A stretch of 64,000 nt of DNA from Eonycteris spelaea (GCA_003508835.1 PUFA01000162.1:1736001-1800000); one strand, 5' to 3'. Counted from the first letter of the stretch, positions 53,101 to 61,998 are shown. Notes: generated from the letters alone by a model not told the origin. Translations and numbers: made by a program.

Positions 53101-55451
53101 GGTACTTTCACTAGCTCTGTGACCTTGGGAAAGACATTTAACCTTTCTGTTTTACATCTTTAGAAAGAGATACTGATAGCTATTTCATGAGTAAGGGAGA
53201 CGGGGTAAAAATTAAAATAGATGGCATATGTGGACACTAATAATAGAGTTGCATGGAGAATGAATGGTAGCCAGATTTGTTGCTGTTTTGTTAAGGTTTC
53301 AAATACAGATTTTTCTGGAAATGGAATATGGAGCCCTATACATACACTGAGACCCCATACCCTGATCACTCCATATAAAATTACAAATCACACTTCACCC
53401 TTCTGATCCTCCTTCTCCCGTTCAACTTTTATTTTTTACCTTCTAACAGTATATAATTTCCTTATTTATTATAATTATTTTTTATTGTCTCTCCTCCCTA
53501 CTAGGAAGGGATTTCTCCACAAAGGCAGGCTCTTTAATCTCAGCATCTAGAGCAGTTCCTTTCTGAGCACAATATTTATTGAGCAAATGCCCATTAAATA
53601 TTGCGAGAATGAATGGCTCATTCTTGGACCCCTTGAGAATCCAATAAAACCCTGAAATTTCTTCCCTGGGGCAGGGAGGGTAGACTTAATTCAAACAGTA
53701 TTTTTCCTAGAATTTCAGACCTTCTGAAATCCATCCATTAAGTATACATGTTCAGAAGGCCTGCACTTCAGAAGCATGGAGATTTTCATGCTTCCCTTAA
53801 GTGATTTTCCAAGTATAGGTACATACCAGTATTTATCTGTCCTACCATTGGGAATGCTTTTAGTCTAGGATTCCCGGGCATTTGGATTTTTTCTTATTTG
53901 TGTGTAAGATATGGGAATCTCAAAGACTTTCAGAGTATGGTTGTAGAGCTTGGAAAGCAAATGACAGTTGTTATCAATTATAATCACTTAGTCCATATAT
54001 AGGGATCCATAGGCCAAAAGGATTGATTTTGATATAGAACATTACCCCCAAATTATTTACAAGTAAATTAAGTGTCAATGGGCAGCTTTTTTTTTAATGG
54101 CGCATGATAACATTAACCTGTCCTTAATTATCTTCTTAAACTGCATTTATGATTATCTGAATCAACTAATAGCCAAATATGAATTACTATTGCTAGTAAT
54201 ATAACTTCTAAAATAAGCTGTTTTCATTCTAATATTGGTTGCAGGTAAGCTAAAGCCCTTAAATTTGGTAGCCCAAGAGATCTATTTTCAGAAGGAAAGA
54301 TCCAGCTGTATTCACCATAGTAGCAGGGCCACGATCGGGCGGCCTTGGCAGTACTTAAATAATGGGACTATTGCAGATTTCTCCTCTTTCAGATTCCCCT
54401 CGACGACTCTGGTGGTACCACTGGGTTTGCTGGCTTCTCAGCGTGGTTGGAATCTTCTGTATTCTCTTAGCGCATGACCACTACACTGTGGACGTGGTGG
54501 TGGCATATTACATCACCACGAGACTCTTCTGGTGGTACCACACTATGGCCAATCAGCAAGTGAGTTTCCCCCCGTCTGATTTGGAGCTTCTGTTTCTCTT
54601 AGCTTGGTGTTACAGGCATGCCAAGGGGAAGAATGCAAAGAATCTACAGATGCCTTAGGTTTCTCTTTTCTGAGGGATCGTCAGTTAAGATTACGTTGTC
54701 TCTTGTGATGCCAATCCACTTCAGAATCAAAAACGAACAAGAAAGATGTTTATATGATGCCAGAAGATTGCATCATCCTAAAACAAATGTCACACCCTCA
54801 TTGTCCCTGAAAATATTTTCCAAGACGTGCCCACCTGTTGCTTGATTTGCATTCCTACCCTCTTCTTCCTACCCTTGGCCCCTCACCAGCTTAATACCTA
54901 ATGTTTAATTAAGCTTGTCCATTTTCATTGTAGAAAGCGTGAGTCACTAAAAAGTTAGTTAAGGTGTTTATTTATAGGTAGAAGACTGAGTAAGCCACAA
55001 GTCTCTTTAGTCCCAGAATTGGAGTTATTTGTTTTTGCACTGGGATGTGGCCCAGTTTGCAGATGAGTGCAGAGTGTAGAATGGTGGTGTGAGTGTGAAA
55101 CTGGGGTATGTGGGTGATCCTGGGGCTCATCTGGGGCTCTTTGTGAATTTTAATATAAAAAATATTTGAACTTAAAGTGAAAGATTATGAGAAAAATATG
55201 TATGTTCCTTTTGAGGCTGGAATGATTCATTGTTCCTCCCAACTTGATTTTTTTTTTCTTTCTTATTTTAGGTGCTAAAAGAAGCTTCCCAGATGAACCT
55301 CTTGGCCAGGGTGTGGTGGTACAGGCCATTTCAGTACTTTGAAAAGAATGTCCAAGGAATTGTACCTCGATCTTATCATTGGCCCTTCCCTTGGCCAGTA
55401 GTCCACCTCAGTAGGCAAGTTAAATACAGCCGGTTGGTGAATGACACATAA
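19868..55451 (+). CDS. SGMS1: Sphingomyelin synthase 1, five coding exons, frame broken once in exon 1
   Basis: Multi-pass Golgi enzyme that moves phosphocholine from phosphatidylcholine to ceramide, giving sphingomyelin and diacylglycerol. Joined exons are 19868-20488, 36158-36275, 51211-51364, 54393-54559 and 55272-55451, all with GT-AG introns. If the 2-bp deficit near 20026 is ignored, the numbering reaches 413 residues, the usual SMS1 length. Visible parts: N-terminal SAM domain (about 1-70), D1 motif [11 protein letters not shown]2 block around [12 protein letters not shown]3 block [10 protein letters not shown] with His285, and D4 block [11 protein letters not shown] with His328 and Asp332. 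There are six hydrophobic segments and a WPFPWP-containing cytosolic tail. The SAM domain separates SMS1 from SMS2, and the sequence matches SMS1 rather than SMSr. Spliced structure excludes a processed copy. As written, translation from the normal AUG stops after 53 residues, so the gene is either mis-assembled at that point or altered. Upstream non-coding exons probably lie outside the window. Confidence 0.97.
22285..22420 (+). repeat. MIR SINE, sense
   Basis: CAGCCTGGGTTCCAGCCCCAG, then GTGAACCTCTAAATCTCAGG, then CTCACAGATTAAAA, in MIR order. Confidence 0.6.
23823..23866. repeat. 22-bp tandem duplication
   Basis: ACTTAGTATGGTGATCAT (23823) repeats as ACTCAGTATGGTGATCAT (23845), with one change in the matched core. 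Confidence 0.85.
24050..24310 (+). repeat. L2 LINE 3' part, sense
   Basis: Reads CCCAACTCCTTAGCATAAAG, ATCTAGCCCCAATCTGTCC, CCTCATCTCTAGCTACTCTAG, then the 3' end with GACTGGATCTTATTCATC and TGACACAGAGAAAATGCTCA. An internal deletion joins body to 3' end. Its 3' end meets the 3' end of the next, opposite L2. Confidence 0.65.
24315..25020 (-). repeat. L2 LINE, antisense
   Basis: Starts TTCATTCATTCAACTTGTAT, then CTATGTGCCAGGCACTGTCG, ATGGAACTTATATTCTGGC, GGAGGAGGCCTCTAATGAG, AGCAAGCGCAGAGTCTCTGAG and ATTCACTCTGACTGCAGTAT. A long, well-ordered antisense L2. Confidence 0.85.
26925..27020 (-). repeat. MIR SINE core, antisense
   Basis: AACTGAGACTCAGAGAAGC, then TTGCCCAAGGTCCCACATGG. Confidence 0.6.
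28480..29235 (+). repeat. L2 LINE, sense
   Basis: Long sense L2: AACCCCACCACTTCTTATCG, CCACCATCATCTTTTACC, TTGCTGCAGGAGCCTCCTGC, then TTGTTTATTGTCTGCCTCCTC and CTAGAATACAAGCACCACGAG. Open frames across it are L2 remnants, not a host gene. Confidence 0.8.
30632..30856 (+). mobile_element. hAT-type non-autonomous DNA transposon, copy A
   Basis: Starts CAGGGGTCCCCAAC at 30640 and ends with a degraded inverted copy, GTTGGGGGTTACT, at 30848. An exact 8-bp duplication, GTTTAAAG, flanks it (30632-30639 and 30849-30856), the hallmark of hAT insertion. The interior includes GGCCTGTTAGGAACCGGGC and CATTAGATTCTCATAGGAGC. It is a short, internally deleted MER1/Charlie-group element. Confidence 0.88.
31330..32090 (-). 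repeat. L2 LINE, antisense
   Basis: Ordered antisense landmarks: GCAAGAGGGACTTTGCACAG, GACCAGATCATCTAGGGCC, GATTTAGATTTTATTCGAG, then CTGGCTGCTCTTTGGACTGG. Confidence 0.75.
32335..32455 (+). repeat. MIR SINE, sense
   Basis: AACTCTCTGAACCACATTTTT, CATTTGTAAAATAAGGATCAT, then ACTAAATGGCACAGAGCTTGG, in MIR order. Confidence 0.65.
35060..35433 (-). mobile_element. 5S-rRNA-derived SINE (MEG-R-like), copy B, with expanded tail
   Basis: Same family and orientation as copy A at 996. The shared body reads GGACCTTGTCAGCCTACAATC and the 5S head occupies about 35328-35424 (GATCAGACTGGATCAGTC, GTTCAGGGTACCATGGCC). The tail has grown into about 165 nt of (CTTT)n, (CCTT)n, (GTT)n and T (35071-35235 on the plus strand). 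Flanks AAAAAATTGCT and GAAAGATTGCT match at 9 of 11 bases, a worn target-site duplication. This copy has more changes in the 5S part than copy A, so it is probably older. Confidence 0.85.
35071..35235. repeat. Compound pyrimidine microsatellite
   Basis: (CTTT)n to about 35118, (CCTT)n to about 35169, mixed T/C, (GTT)n at about 35200-35221, then a T run. Long protein frames here are translations of simple repeat. Confidence 0.97.
35500..35650 (-). repeat. MIR SINE, antisense
   Basis: TTAGGAAACTGAGACTCAC, then CCCAAGGCCACATAGTAAAC and CAGACAGGCACT. Confidence 0.7.
36158..36275 (+). CDS. SGMS1: SGMS1 second coding exon (TM3 and D2 motif)
   Basis: 118 nt: one base completing codon 208 plus 39 codons (residues 209-247), ending on a complete codon before GTAAAC. 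It encodes SIISRRFF, the hydrophobic stretch of TM3, the [18 protein letters not shown] block and the FNCSPK luminal end. This is the D2 region shared by sphingomyelin synthases. It is identical to the human protein as recalled. The flanking acceptor has a strong pyrimidine tract. Confidence 0.97.
38150..38760 (-). repeat. L1M 3'UTR fragment, antisense
   Basis: Antisense L1M landmarks: CCATATACCCAGCACCCAGA, GTTGTTCTGTCTCTTAAGTC, CAGTTATCCTGTAGAATATCC, GACTTGATTTGATTCAG and GGCAAGAACACTTTACAGG. Confidence 0.75.
39340..39790 (-). repeat. L2 LINE, antisense
   Basis: Begins TTCATTTGTTCATTATTCAC. Further on are AAGGGTGACTGG, GGATATCTAAGTGGTGGTGTC and GAATCATCATAGTCTAGATGG, matching the 5' part of the L2 body in antisense. 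Confidence 0.6.
41850..42400 (-). repeat. L2 LINE, antisense
   Basis: GCTCAAAGGATAAGTAGGAG, TTTGCCAAGTGGAATTGAAG, GAGGAAGAGCTTGCCAGG, then TGTGGACAGATTTTAAGAGG. Confidence 0.6.
42420..42600 (-). repeat. MIR/L2-type fragment, antisense
   Basis: TTTGTTCCAGGTATGATTC, TTTCATTTAATCCTTGACAAC and GGAGGAAATTGCC follow MIR antisense order, weakly. Confidence 0.4.
43000..43930 (+). repeat. L1M 3' end, sense
   Basis: AATTGAGGAACATTCTATAAA, TACTGTATCATTGTTAAATTTC, GAAAAATGTCCTTATTTTTAC, AGCAAATGTGGCAAATTGTTG and GAAATTTTCAAAACAAAAA, the order of the L1ME-type 3'UTR. Confidence 0.75.
44660..44830 (-). repeat. MIR SINE, antisense
   Basis: TTTACAAACATTATCTGG, then GATGAGAGAACTGAAGCTAG and GTCCAGAGCCACTTAGATAG. 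Confidence 0.65.
44870..45195 (+). repeat. L1 3' end of laurasiatherian type, sense
   Basis: AGTTTAGTGGTTACCAGAG, then AATTGTACACTCGAAACCCG, CAACCAATATTATCTCAATAA and an A-rich end. The closing block (TGTACAC..GAAAC..ATATAAT..CAATAAA) is typical of L1 3' ends in bats and relatives. Confidence 0.75.
47180..47760 (-). repeat. L1-type LINE, antisense, split by a MIR
   Basis: TTGTTTCCAGCTTGTTGCTTT, ATAAATAATGTTGCAATGAG and AATAAACTCCCAGAAGTGATG on the left; GTTAATTTTTATTTCTGTTTT on the right. A MIR (about 47395-47520) lies between. Confidence 0.5.
47395..47520 (-). repeat. MIR SINE, antisense
   Basis: GGTGAAGAAATTGAGGCTTAG, then TAGGGTCACACAGATGACTGG. Confidence 0.75.
48300..49500 (-). repeat. 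L1M/HAL1-type LINE, antisense
   Basis: Right half: GGCTAGATATAGAATTCTAAG, CAGTGATCTCTTTGAATTTG and TTCCTCTTTGTCCCCAGTTTC. Left half: an A/T-rich 3'UTR-like start near 48330. May be two copies. Confidence 0.55.
50370..51126 (-). mobile_element. Old endogenous retroviral LTR, antisense, next to SGMS1 exon 3
   Basis: On the minus strand it starts TGTGATATTGCG at 51126 and continues AACAAATATATATTTGGTC, CTTCTAAAACCTTTGGAAG, TTGTTATTCATAACAAGC and a poly(A) signal in TATAATAAACTGGTAATC. The latter part, through GTTGGAGAACTGTTTGGTG, matches a widespread mammalian LTR type that I recognise but do not name. The 3' edge is uncertain. AAGC at 50005-50008 (followed by TG) and at 51127-51130 is a possible 4-bp target duplication that would extend it to 50009. 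No viral coding region is attached. Confidence 0.65.
51211..51364 (+). CDS. SGMS1: SGMS1 third coding exon (D3 motif with catalytic His285)
   Basis: 154 nt coding residues 248-298 plus the first base of Tyr299 (phase 1), followed by donor GTAAGT. It begins [11 protein letters not shown] and contains the D3 block [14 protein letters not shown]. The codon at 51322-51324 is His285, one of three residues of the phosphotransferase triad, on the luminal face in the family model. TM4 ([12 protein letters not shown]) follows. The protein sequence is identical to the human one as recalled. The acceptor lies only 84 bp from the edge of an antisense LTR. Confidence 0.97.
52150..52860 (-). repeat. L2 LINE, antisense
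   Basis: CAGATCATGGAGCAAGCC, GCAGGATGGATTGGAGAGGG, GCAAGAGTGGAGACCAGG, ATTAGGAGACTGGCTGC and CAGATGATGGTGGCCCATAC, in antisense L2 order. Confidence 0.8.
53040..53215 (+). repeat. MIR SINE, sense
   Basis: TTTGAATCCTGGTACTTTCAC, TAGCTCTGTGACCTTGGG, AAGACATTTAACCTTTCTG. Confidence 0.85.
53390..53620 (+). repeat. L2 LINE 3' end, sense
   Basis: TTTTTATTGTCTCTCCTCCC, ACTAGGAAGGGATTTCTCC, AGCATCTAGAGCAGTTCC, then AATATTGCGAGAATGAATGG. Confidence 0.75.
54393..54559 (+). CDS. SGMS1: SGMS1 fourth coding exon (TM5, D4 motif with His328 and Asp332)
   Basis: 167 nt that finish Tyr299 and code to Gln354, ending on a complete codon before GTGAGT. Contents: [15 protein letters not shown]5 ([13 protein letters not shown]), then the D4 block [13 protein letters not shown] and TM6. 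His328 is at 54479-54481 and Asp332 at 54491-54493, completing the triad with His285. I see one change from the recalled human sequence, Ile to Val at 310. The exon is under clear constraint. Confidence 0.97.
54560..55271 (+). other. SGMS1: SGMS1 last coding-region intron (712 bp)
   Basis: Donor GTGAGT at 54560, acceptor TCTTATTTTAG ending at 55271; phase 0. No repeat or secondary gene is recognised inside it. Confidence 0.95.
55272..55451 (+). CDS. SGMS1: SGMS1 final coding exon (cytosolic C-terminal tail)
   Basis: 60 codons including TAA at 55449-55451, residues 355-413. It encodes [20 protein letters not shown], then the [15 protein letters not shown] segment, and ends KYSRLVNDT. This is the SMS1-type tail: SMS2 ends differently, with a cysteine-rich palmitoylated tail that is absent here. 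The stop position gives exactly the 413-residue family length. Confidence 0.97.
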   Translation: MLKEASQMNLLARVWWYRPFQYFEKNVQGIVPRSYHWPFPWPVVHLSRQVKYSRLVNDT

Positions 55452-56875
55452 CAGCTGTACAAAGTGGGGGAACGAGGAACTGTCCGAAGTGCTAAGAACT
55501 CCATGAGAGAAGATGCCATAAAATAAACACCTCCCTAATCCTACTATCTTTCAACAGTTACCTTGACTTAACCTATTGAGTTACCTGGTCAGCACTGTGA
55601 TCTTTTTTTCTCTCCAAAGGACCTGCGTTGGACAACAATAAAGAAAATTTATCCTATCATGCACTGTACACATTTCCTGTTCATAAGTTTGGAATTTACA
55701 TAACCCACGACCACCATGTTCCTTTGTATATGATGCAACAGCATAAATGTAAGCTTTTATATCATAAGTTCTGGTCTTTCCAGTCACATCTGGAAATAAA
55801 GCGTATTATTTTCTTGGGAAAACATACTTTTCATATCTCTTGCCCCAAAGATTGGGCTGTAAGCCATTTTCTAGCAAATGTCTCTATGAAGGTTTCTAAG
55901 TACCTGAATGGGGTTCGATTCTGAAATCTTTTTACCTGTTGCACCGATATTCAAATGAAAATGACAGACACAGAAAGGTTTAGTAACTTTGGGTTTTGTA
56001 AAATCAGCAGAGACAGTGTGTCAAAAAGTGCAAAAAAAAAAAGATTCTGTTATAAAGTGATTTTCTAAGTATTTCCTAACTTTATTTTTCAAAATGATGT
56101 TATGAAAACCAAATTTAAAGATTTTTACATGTCAGAGAAGAGAGTTAAAATTTAAAAATGCTTCTTGGGAGAGAAATTTGTCTATGTTTCTAGTGCCTTT
56201 CTTGTCTTGATTGTATGGTCAGTAGGCAATCTTAAATGTTTTTATTTAAAATAAAGTATTCCATGAAAATATAAATGTATGTATACACTACTAAATTTTG
56301 CATTTATAGGTAAATTAAATCAGAAGACTGCTTATGGTTTTTAAATTGTTCTGAATTAAAGAATGGGGCATTTAATTAGAAAGTCAGAGCCTGTTCCCAT
56401 ATTGTGAGCAGGCGGCAGTGATATGTACCACTTAAATTATTTTACCATCTATTTGGTAGTTCAATTTTAACTGTACAATGAAAACAGCCATGAATACTTT
56501 TTTTTAAAAGAGAGTTTTGAAAATGATCACTTAACTAAAACTTGAAAGCTATAAATTAGATATCCATACTCTCATGACAATTTTGTTGGTAAACAACAAA
56601 AAAGATATCTATTTCTTTAAAATATATTTGTGCAGAAACTGCATGTAACTTTGTTTTACTCCTAACATAAGTATGTTTGGGGAAGTATTCTATTCTATAC
56701 TTGCCAATGTGGAGAACAAAATAGTTTTTTAAGAATGAAGAAGTATATATATCCATTCTGTATTTTACGTGCAGCAGAATTATCTTCCGTAGGGTTTTTT
56801 TGTGTATTCACAAGGTGATATTTGTATTGTACAACAATAATGGTGAAGGAAATAAAAAGGCTTTTAAAATTTTGT
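55452..56875 (+). other. SGMS1: SGMS1 3' untranslated region
   Basis: Sequence from the stop codon to the likely main cleavage region. It is AT-rich and free of recognisable repeats, unlike the introns. Open frames inside it (for example near 55628-55924) lack homology that I recognise. The end is inferred from the poly(A) signal at 56851 and is approximate. Confidence 0.7.
56851..56856 (+). terminator. SGMS1: Likely main poly(A) signal of SGMS1 (AATAAA)
   Basis: AATAAA followed within about 25 nt by the GT-rich TTTTGTTTGTTTT, the standard layout for cleavage near 56870. Earlier AATAAA copies are at 55522, 55637, 55795 and 56250, and later ones at 56969 and 56988, so alternative 3' ends are possible. 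The choice is by position and downstream GT-richness only. Confidence 0.6.
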
Positions 56876-57184
56876 TTGTTTTAAATCTTTGTAAAGTTAT
56901 TATTCCAGAGAGTATACTGATATCTTAACAGCTTACCTAGGTCATAAATTAATCAAAATGCACTTTTTAATAAAAACTGATATATAAAATAAATGGCGTT
57001 GTTTTTAATGTGTTCACGTTCTTCACCGAAGTCCTAAATGAAGTCATTGATGCAAGGTAAGAAACTTGAGTTTTTTAATTCCTTCACTGAGTTTTTTTGA
57101 CAGAGCCTTTAATAACCGTTTTTCCTTTTTCTTGAGGTTCTAAACTTCAGCAACTTCTATAGATTGAGTGTATTTTTCAGAGTA

Positions 57185-57364
57185 TGGTTGACCCTTGAAT
57201 AACATGGGTTAGGGATGCTGACCCCCACCTAGTGAAAATCTGCATATAATTTTGATATACAGTTGGCCCTTTGCATCTGTTGATATGAAGTACTGAATGT
57301 ATTTTTTTAATTTGCGCATAAGTGAACCCATGCAGTTCAATCCATGTTGTTCAAGAATTAACTG
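57185..57364. mobile_element. Tigger-like (TcMar) non-autonomous element
   Basis: About 180 bp with inverted ends: TTGACCCTTGAATAACATGG on the left, and the reverse complement of CAGTTAATTCTTGAACAACA on the right. It is flanked by TA (57183-57184 and 57365-57366). The inside holds a second Tigger-style start, CAGTTGGCCCTTTGCATCTG (57260), so it looks like a mosaic or strongly deleted copy. Confidence 0.75.
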
Positions 57365-58184
57365 TATATAAAAAGAATCACAGATAATTTCAAACTGCAG
57401 ACCATTGTTTATCGACATTGAATTCATTAATTCTCAATCAGGTCACTTGACATTTTTCCCCTATAACTGGAAGTAATACAACTTTTCCAGTTTAGACGTA
57501 AATAAGTCTGAAACGAGAGATACAGCATTAGTGCTTTGATAATAAATAGTAATGGAAAATAACTTTATAAAAAGAAAAAAGATATTCCCGATGTGGTAAA
57601 GAAAGGAAGGTGTTAACAGTGGAGGCCTGTGCTTATGAAGGAAGGTGTCCAGGGAGGCTAGAAATGTAAAATTAGTAAGATGCCTTCATGAACTTTTGGA
57701 CTATGTTCAGTCAGAAAAAAATGTCGTGGCCTCTTAAGGCAAACAGAGTAAAATCCTCAGGTTTGTATTTACAGCCTTTCACTAACTTTGAGTATTCACC
57801 AGGCTCTGCATGTTGAAAGGGAAAGGAACTTGAATAGTAAAAATGAATTATTGGCGCTGCTAACAATAGTGATCCCTTTTTTCTAAGTCGAAATAGTTAC
57901 ATTAAAATTTCATTATTATAAGTTAACGTACTACCTATGTGCCAAGAAATTCGCTTGCTGATTACTCTTTATACCTGACTGCACTGATTTGTGAATTGAC
58001 ATATCTTGTGGCCCTCTAGTATGCAAATCCCAGGAGACACAAAGAGACATCTCATTGTCTTCTGGAGAGCTGTAGTGCACTTGATAATACCTGCCTGAGT
58101 GAGGACATGTGCTTTTTCTGTCCTTTTAATTTGATTAAGTCAGAGCCCTAGACATTAACAGTCTTTATTTTGTTCTTTTTACAG

Positions 58185-58345
58185 GTTGGGCATTTTACAT
58201 GTATTATCTTGTTAACCTCACACAACTGAGAGGATAGTTTTCATCCCTTTTATGAGAGATGACTCTGGTATGTTAAATAACTTTCCCAAGGGCATGCGAC
58301 TGGTAAGTGGTGAAAATCTGATTAGAGGCCAAGTTTCTACCCTGC
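58185..58345 (-). repeat. MIR SINE, antisense
   Basis: CATGTATTATCTTGTTAACC, ACTTTCCCAAGGGCATGCG and ACTGGTAAGTGGTGAAAATC. Confidence 0.75.
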
Positions 58346-59656
58346 TCTCCTCAGTCCCACCTCTCCTCAGTACCCCCTCCCCCAATTCTCTTAGTTCTCC
58401 TAAATTCTTCAGTAAGTATCTGTAGTTGGGGAAATCTGCTTTTAATGGCAAAGCTAAGTAATATAACACTACGGACTGAGGAGCAAAAAAGTCACACCGT
58501 ATGGTGCGAGAAATTAATTTGCCAGTTTCCTGACACTATATGTTTTATTTGTATCTCAGGCAAGTACCTAAATTGATAAATATCTCATGAACTTGATAAA
58601 TATGACATAAAGCGAGGATACATGCTAGCTTCCATTTGACCATTACATTAAAAAATCAAGCAAGTTTTGAATTAACGAGAAAGAGAATATGCCACCTGAA
58701 TCCCTTGAAACTAATAGCCTCTTTCTCCGCTCAGTCAGAAAACTGAATAAATCAAAACTGCTGACTTGAAATTCTGCCTTTCAGCACCTTAAAATTCTTA
58801 TCTATGCTCTGGTTCTGAGCACAAGTCAGAAGATTAATCGATGCCAGCCCTCAGACTCCCAGCTCCCACGAGAAGATCAGACATGGGTGTGATCGCTATG
58901 AGACAGACTAAGAGTAGGAAGTTGCAAAGGTCTGGTGCTGGGCCCCCAGGGATGAAGAGGTGTTTGGATAATGGATGAGGCAGCAACATTCTAGGAGAGT
59001 GGCAGAAGGACAGTACAAATGGCTCTGGCTTACTGTTGGTGACGCATATGGAGTTAGGATTTATCATAGGAGTTAATGTTTATTGCACGTCTTCTTTTAT
59101 TCCTCAGGCCCTGGCGTGGCACAGTGGTATTGTTTAGCATCTAATGATTCAGAAAATTGATGCTATGAATTTAGAAATACTCTCAAGGGAACCTGTTGTT
59201 TATTAATCACAATAGCATATGTGTAATGTTTGGTCAATTGGAATAGTATTTATAGGAGCTATTATTCCATCAACATACTGTGGTTGGTGAGTGTAAACAT
59301 TTGAGGTCTCTTGAGAATTCTTAGGAAGAGTTTTAAAATTTTCAAACCAGAGTTCAATGAAATTGGCAGTCTGTTTTTTTAAAGTTTAACAACAAAAAAG
59401 TCCAATCTAGGGCCTATGCAACCTCCAGTGCGATGGTTTCTGTGTTAAAGTATTCGTAGGTTTGGTTACAGAGGACAGGAGTGGCATTTCAGTGAGGATA
59501 ACAGAAGTCTCTGACAGCCAAGAGGGGCTGGCCTGGAGTCCCCTCCCAGGCCTGTGAATGAATGGCTCCACTGTTCTATGAAGAATGAGAGTAATTGGGT
59601 GAGAGAGAAAGAAACTACTGGAGAAGGTAGAGGAAAGTATGGTATATCCATTAGGG

Positions 59657-59870
59657 CAGGGGTCCCCAGACTTTTTGGCACCGGGGACCAGCGCTTCTAT
59701 GAAAATCTAATGCCTCATGATCTGAGGTGAAGCTGAGGTGGTGATGCTAGTGTTGGGGAGCGGCTGCAAATAGAGATGAAACTTCACTTGCTCACCTGCA
59801 GCTCACCTCTGCTGTGTGGCCTTGATCCTGACAGGCCATGGACTTGTACAGGACCCTTGAATTCGGGCAT
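59657..59870 (-). mobile_element. hAT-type non-autonomous DNA transposon, copy B
   Basis: Starts CAGGGGTCCCCAGACTTTTT. Its inside is the reverse complement of the element at 30640: TCTAATGCCTCATGATCTG, GTTGGGGAGCGGCTGCAAAT and TGACAGGCCATGGAC. The right end is degraded near 59870 and no clean 8-bp duplication is visible. Confidence 0.8.
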
Positions 59871-59874
59871 GAAT

Positions 59875-60045
59875 TGGAGCCTCAGATGTGGGTTGGAATC
59901 TCAGCTCTGCTGCTTGTAGGCACTGTCACTTGGCAAATTTTCTCAGCCTCAGTTTCCTCACAAGGGATGATTTTAACTTTTGGTATAATATGGGGCAGTG
60001 ATGAGGCATGCGTACAAGTTAAGTGCTCAGTAAATAAACCAGTGA
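59875..60045 (+). repeat. MIR SINE, sense
   Basis: GGTTGGAATCTCAGCTCTGC, TCAGCCTCAGTTTCCTCAC, then AAGTGCTCAGTAAATAAA. Confidence 0.8.
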
Positions 60046-61998
60046 TACAGAGGAATGTGTGAGACAGAGATGAAAAGGAGGCTCCTGCGGCATTTCGGAA
60101 GAAATCTCAAAGAAAAGACTGGCTCTAGCCAGAAAGAGAGCTAGCCTGGGTAAGAAACCAAGCCTGGACTCAGCCTTGAACTTCTGAGTATATATTATCA
60201 GTAGTCTGAACCAACAGACATCTCATTACCTTTGGTAAAACACTTGCTGTAACATTCTGAATATCTATGTGCGTGCACAATAGTTGCTTTGAGTAGTGGC
60301 CAACTCTGAAATAGCATGACACAATCATCTTGGATGATAAACCAGGGTAGTAGTGAAGCAGAAACATGCATGGCCATCATGATTTATTGGTACTTGGAGT
60401 CTCCTCCCCTGGCCAGCTCTGTGTTGTCACACAGAGGAACTGGTATTGTTTGGATTGCTTTCTGCTAAAGGTATTTATCAGCAGGAGGGGGAGAGAAAAG
60501 GGAGTTTCAGCCAAAGCAATCTGTCTTTTATTCATTGTCTATGACCATGGAAAGGCACATACTGGGTTTTCTGTTGGGGATGTATAGCAATGCTATCTGT
60601 TATTTTAATGTTTCTGAAAAATATAATTTTTGGAAAAAGCAAAATCTGACTCTTAAAATGTTTATTTTGAAGGCTTCTCTGAAATCATTGGCTTTAAATT
60701 TAAAGAGGCCACATTCAAATAAATCATTGTCAGGCTCATAGAAAGTGTGTTCATTACGAGCCTTTTGGCCAAGGGAGCTTTTTGACCTCTGGTTGGTGTT
60801 AGGCTGTGACAGCGGCCCCTGGCAGGGCTAAGAAGTGAGGATACAGTGTGTTTGCAGCACAAACTTCCTTTTCACAGCAGGCAACAACATTAGGACACTT
60901 CAGTGAGGCTCCTCACCAGAGGTGGACAGATGAATTTGCAGGTGTTTGCTAGCTCCATTTCTCCACAGGCTCCAGGGATGAACATGTAAAGCAAATAGCT
61001 TGAAAAGAAATTGTGTCCAATTAATGCTGCTGGCACATGTCTGTTTGGAAGCATTACTGGCTCCGGATTCTGGAGCGCACTCTTGTGCTCATGAGCTGAC
61101 ACTAGACGATTCCACAGAGCTTGACGTCCCTTCCCTTGCAGCTTACAGTTACACATTCAGAATCCTCAGGGCCAAGAGACTGCCTAAGGAGGTTTCTTTT
61201 CCCCTGAGGCTCTTGGTCCCCAAGCACCTAGGGATGCAACTTCGAGAAGACAGAGGAACTGATACCAAGAATATGGCCAGAAGGTGTCGTTCCTTGTTCT
61301 TGCCCCATCCCCTGCACCAATCGCACCCCCAACACACAGCAAAGTAGTCAGAGGCGGGCATGGCGATACAGTTCTTCCTTCAGGAGAGAAAATGTCAATG
61401 TATTCGGCACACATAACCCCCACATACTATTAACATTCACCAAGTGTGAATTCAAACAAAAAGTCACCAAAATTAGATGGGGAGGTATCTGAAATGTCAC
61501 TTAACACATGGCGGGTATGGAGAACTGACAATTTGGCTTCCTGTAGATCTGGGCTATCAAAACGTTCAATTTCTCAAGATGTTCAGGGCTTAATCACCAA
61601 TTAAAATCAGTAACAATGAATTTGCTCAAGCCCTAGGAAATCTATTTTCCTCTTGAGAATGAGGGGGCCCAAATCCAAGTCTTTTTCATTTGACAGAAAT
61701 GAGGAATTGATGGCAGTCTTCCTACTCCTAAAAGGAGGTCAGAGCGGGAAAGGCAGCCAAGCTCACTAGAAAGATCTTCTGGCTTTCGTTTCGATTTGCA
61801 GCAGCTTGCTTCATAAGCCCAGGACTGAAGGCAAACGAGCTAGTGAGATGGCGGCTGAACTGCGGGGATGAGAGTCGTTGAGCACTGGCCCCTGGAGGGT
61901 GGGCGAATGTCAGGTACTGGAGAACACAGCGTTCTCTGTTGCCCTGTTCTCTCTTCCCTTTCAGTTTGGTTTTGATGGGGTTCCCTAAGTTAGGGAGC

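Larger units (their letters stand above)
51365..54392 (+). other. SGMS1: SGMS1 intron between coding exons 3 and 4 (3.0 kb)
   Basis: Donor GTAAGT at 51365, acceptor CTCCTCTTTCAG ending at 54392; phase 1. A second AG lies 16 bp upstream (54375-54376). L2 and MIR pieces fill about 52150-53620. The stretches 51380-52150 and 53625-54370 show nothing assignable. Confidence 0.93.
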
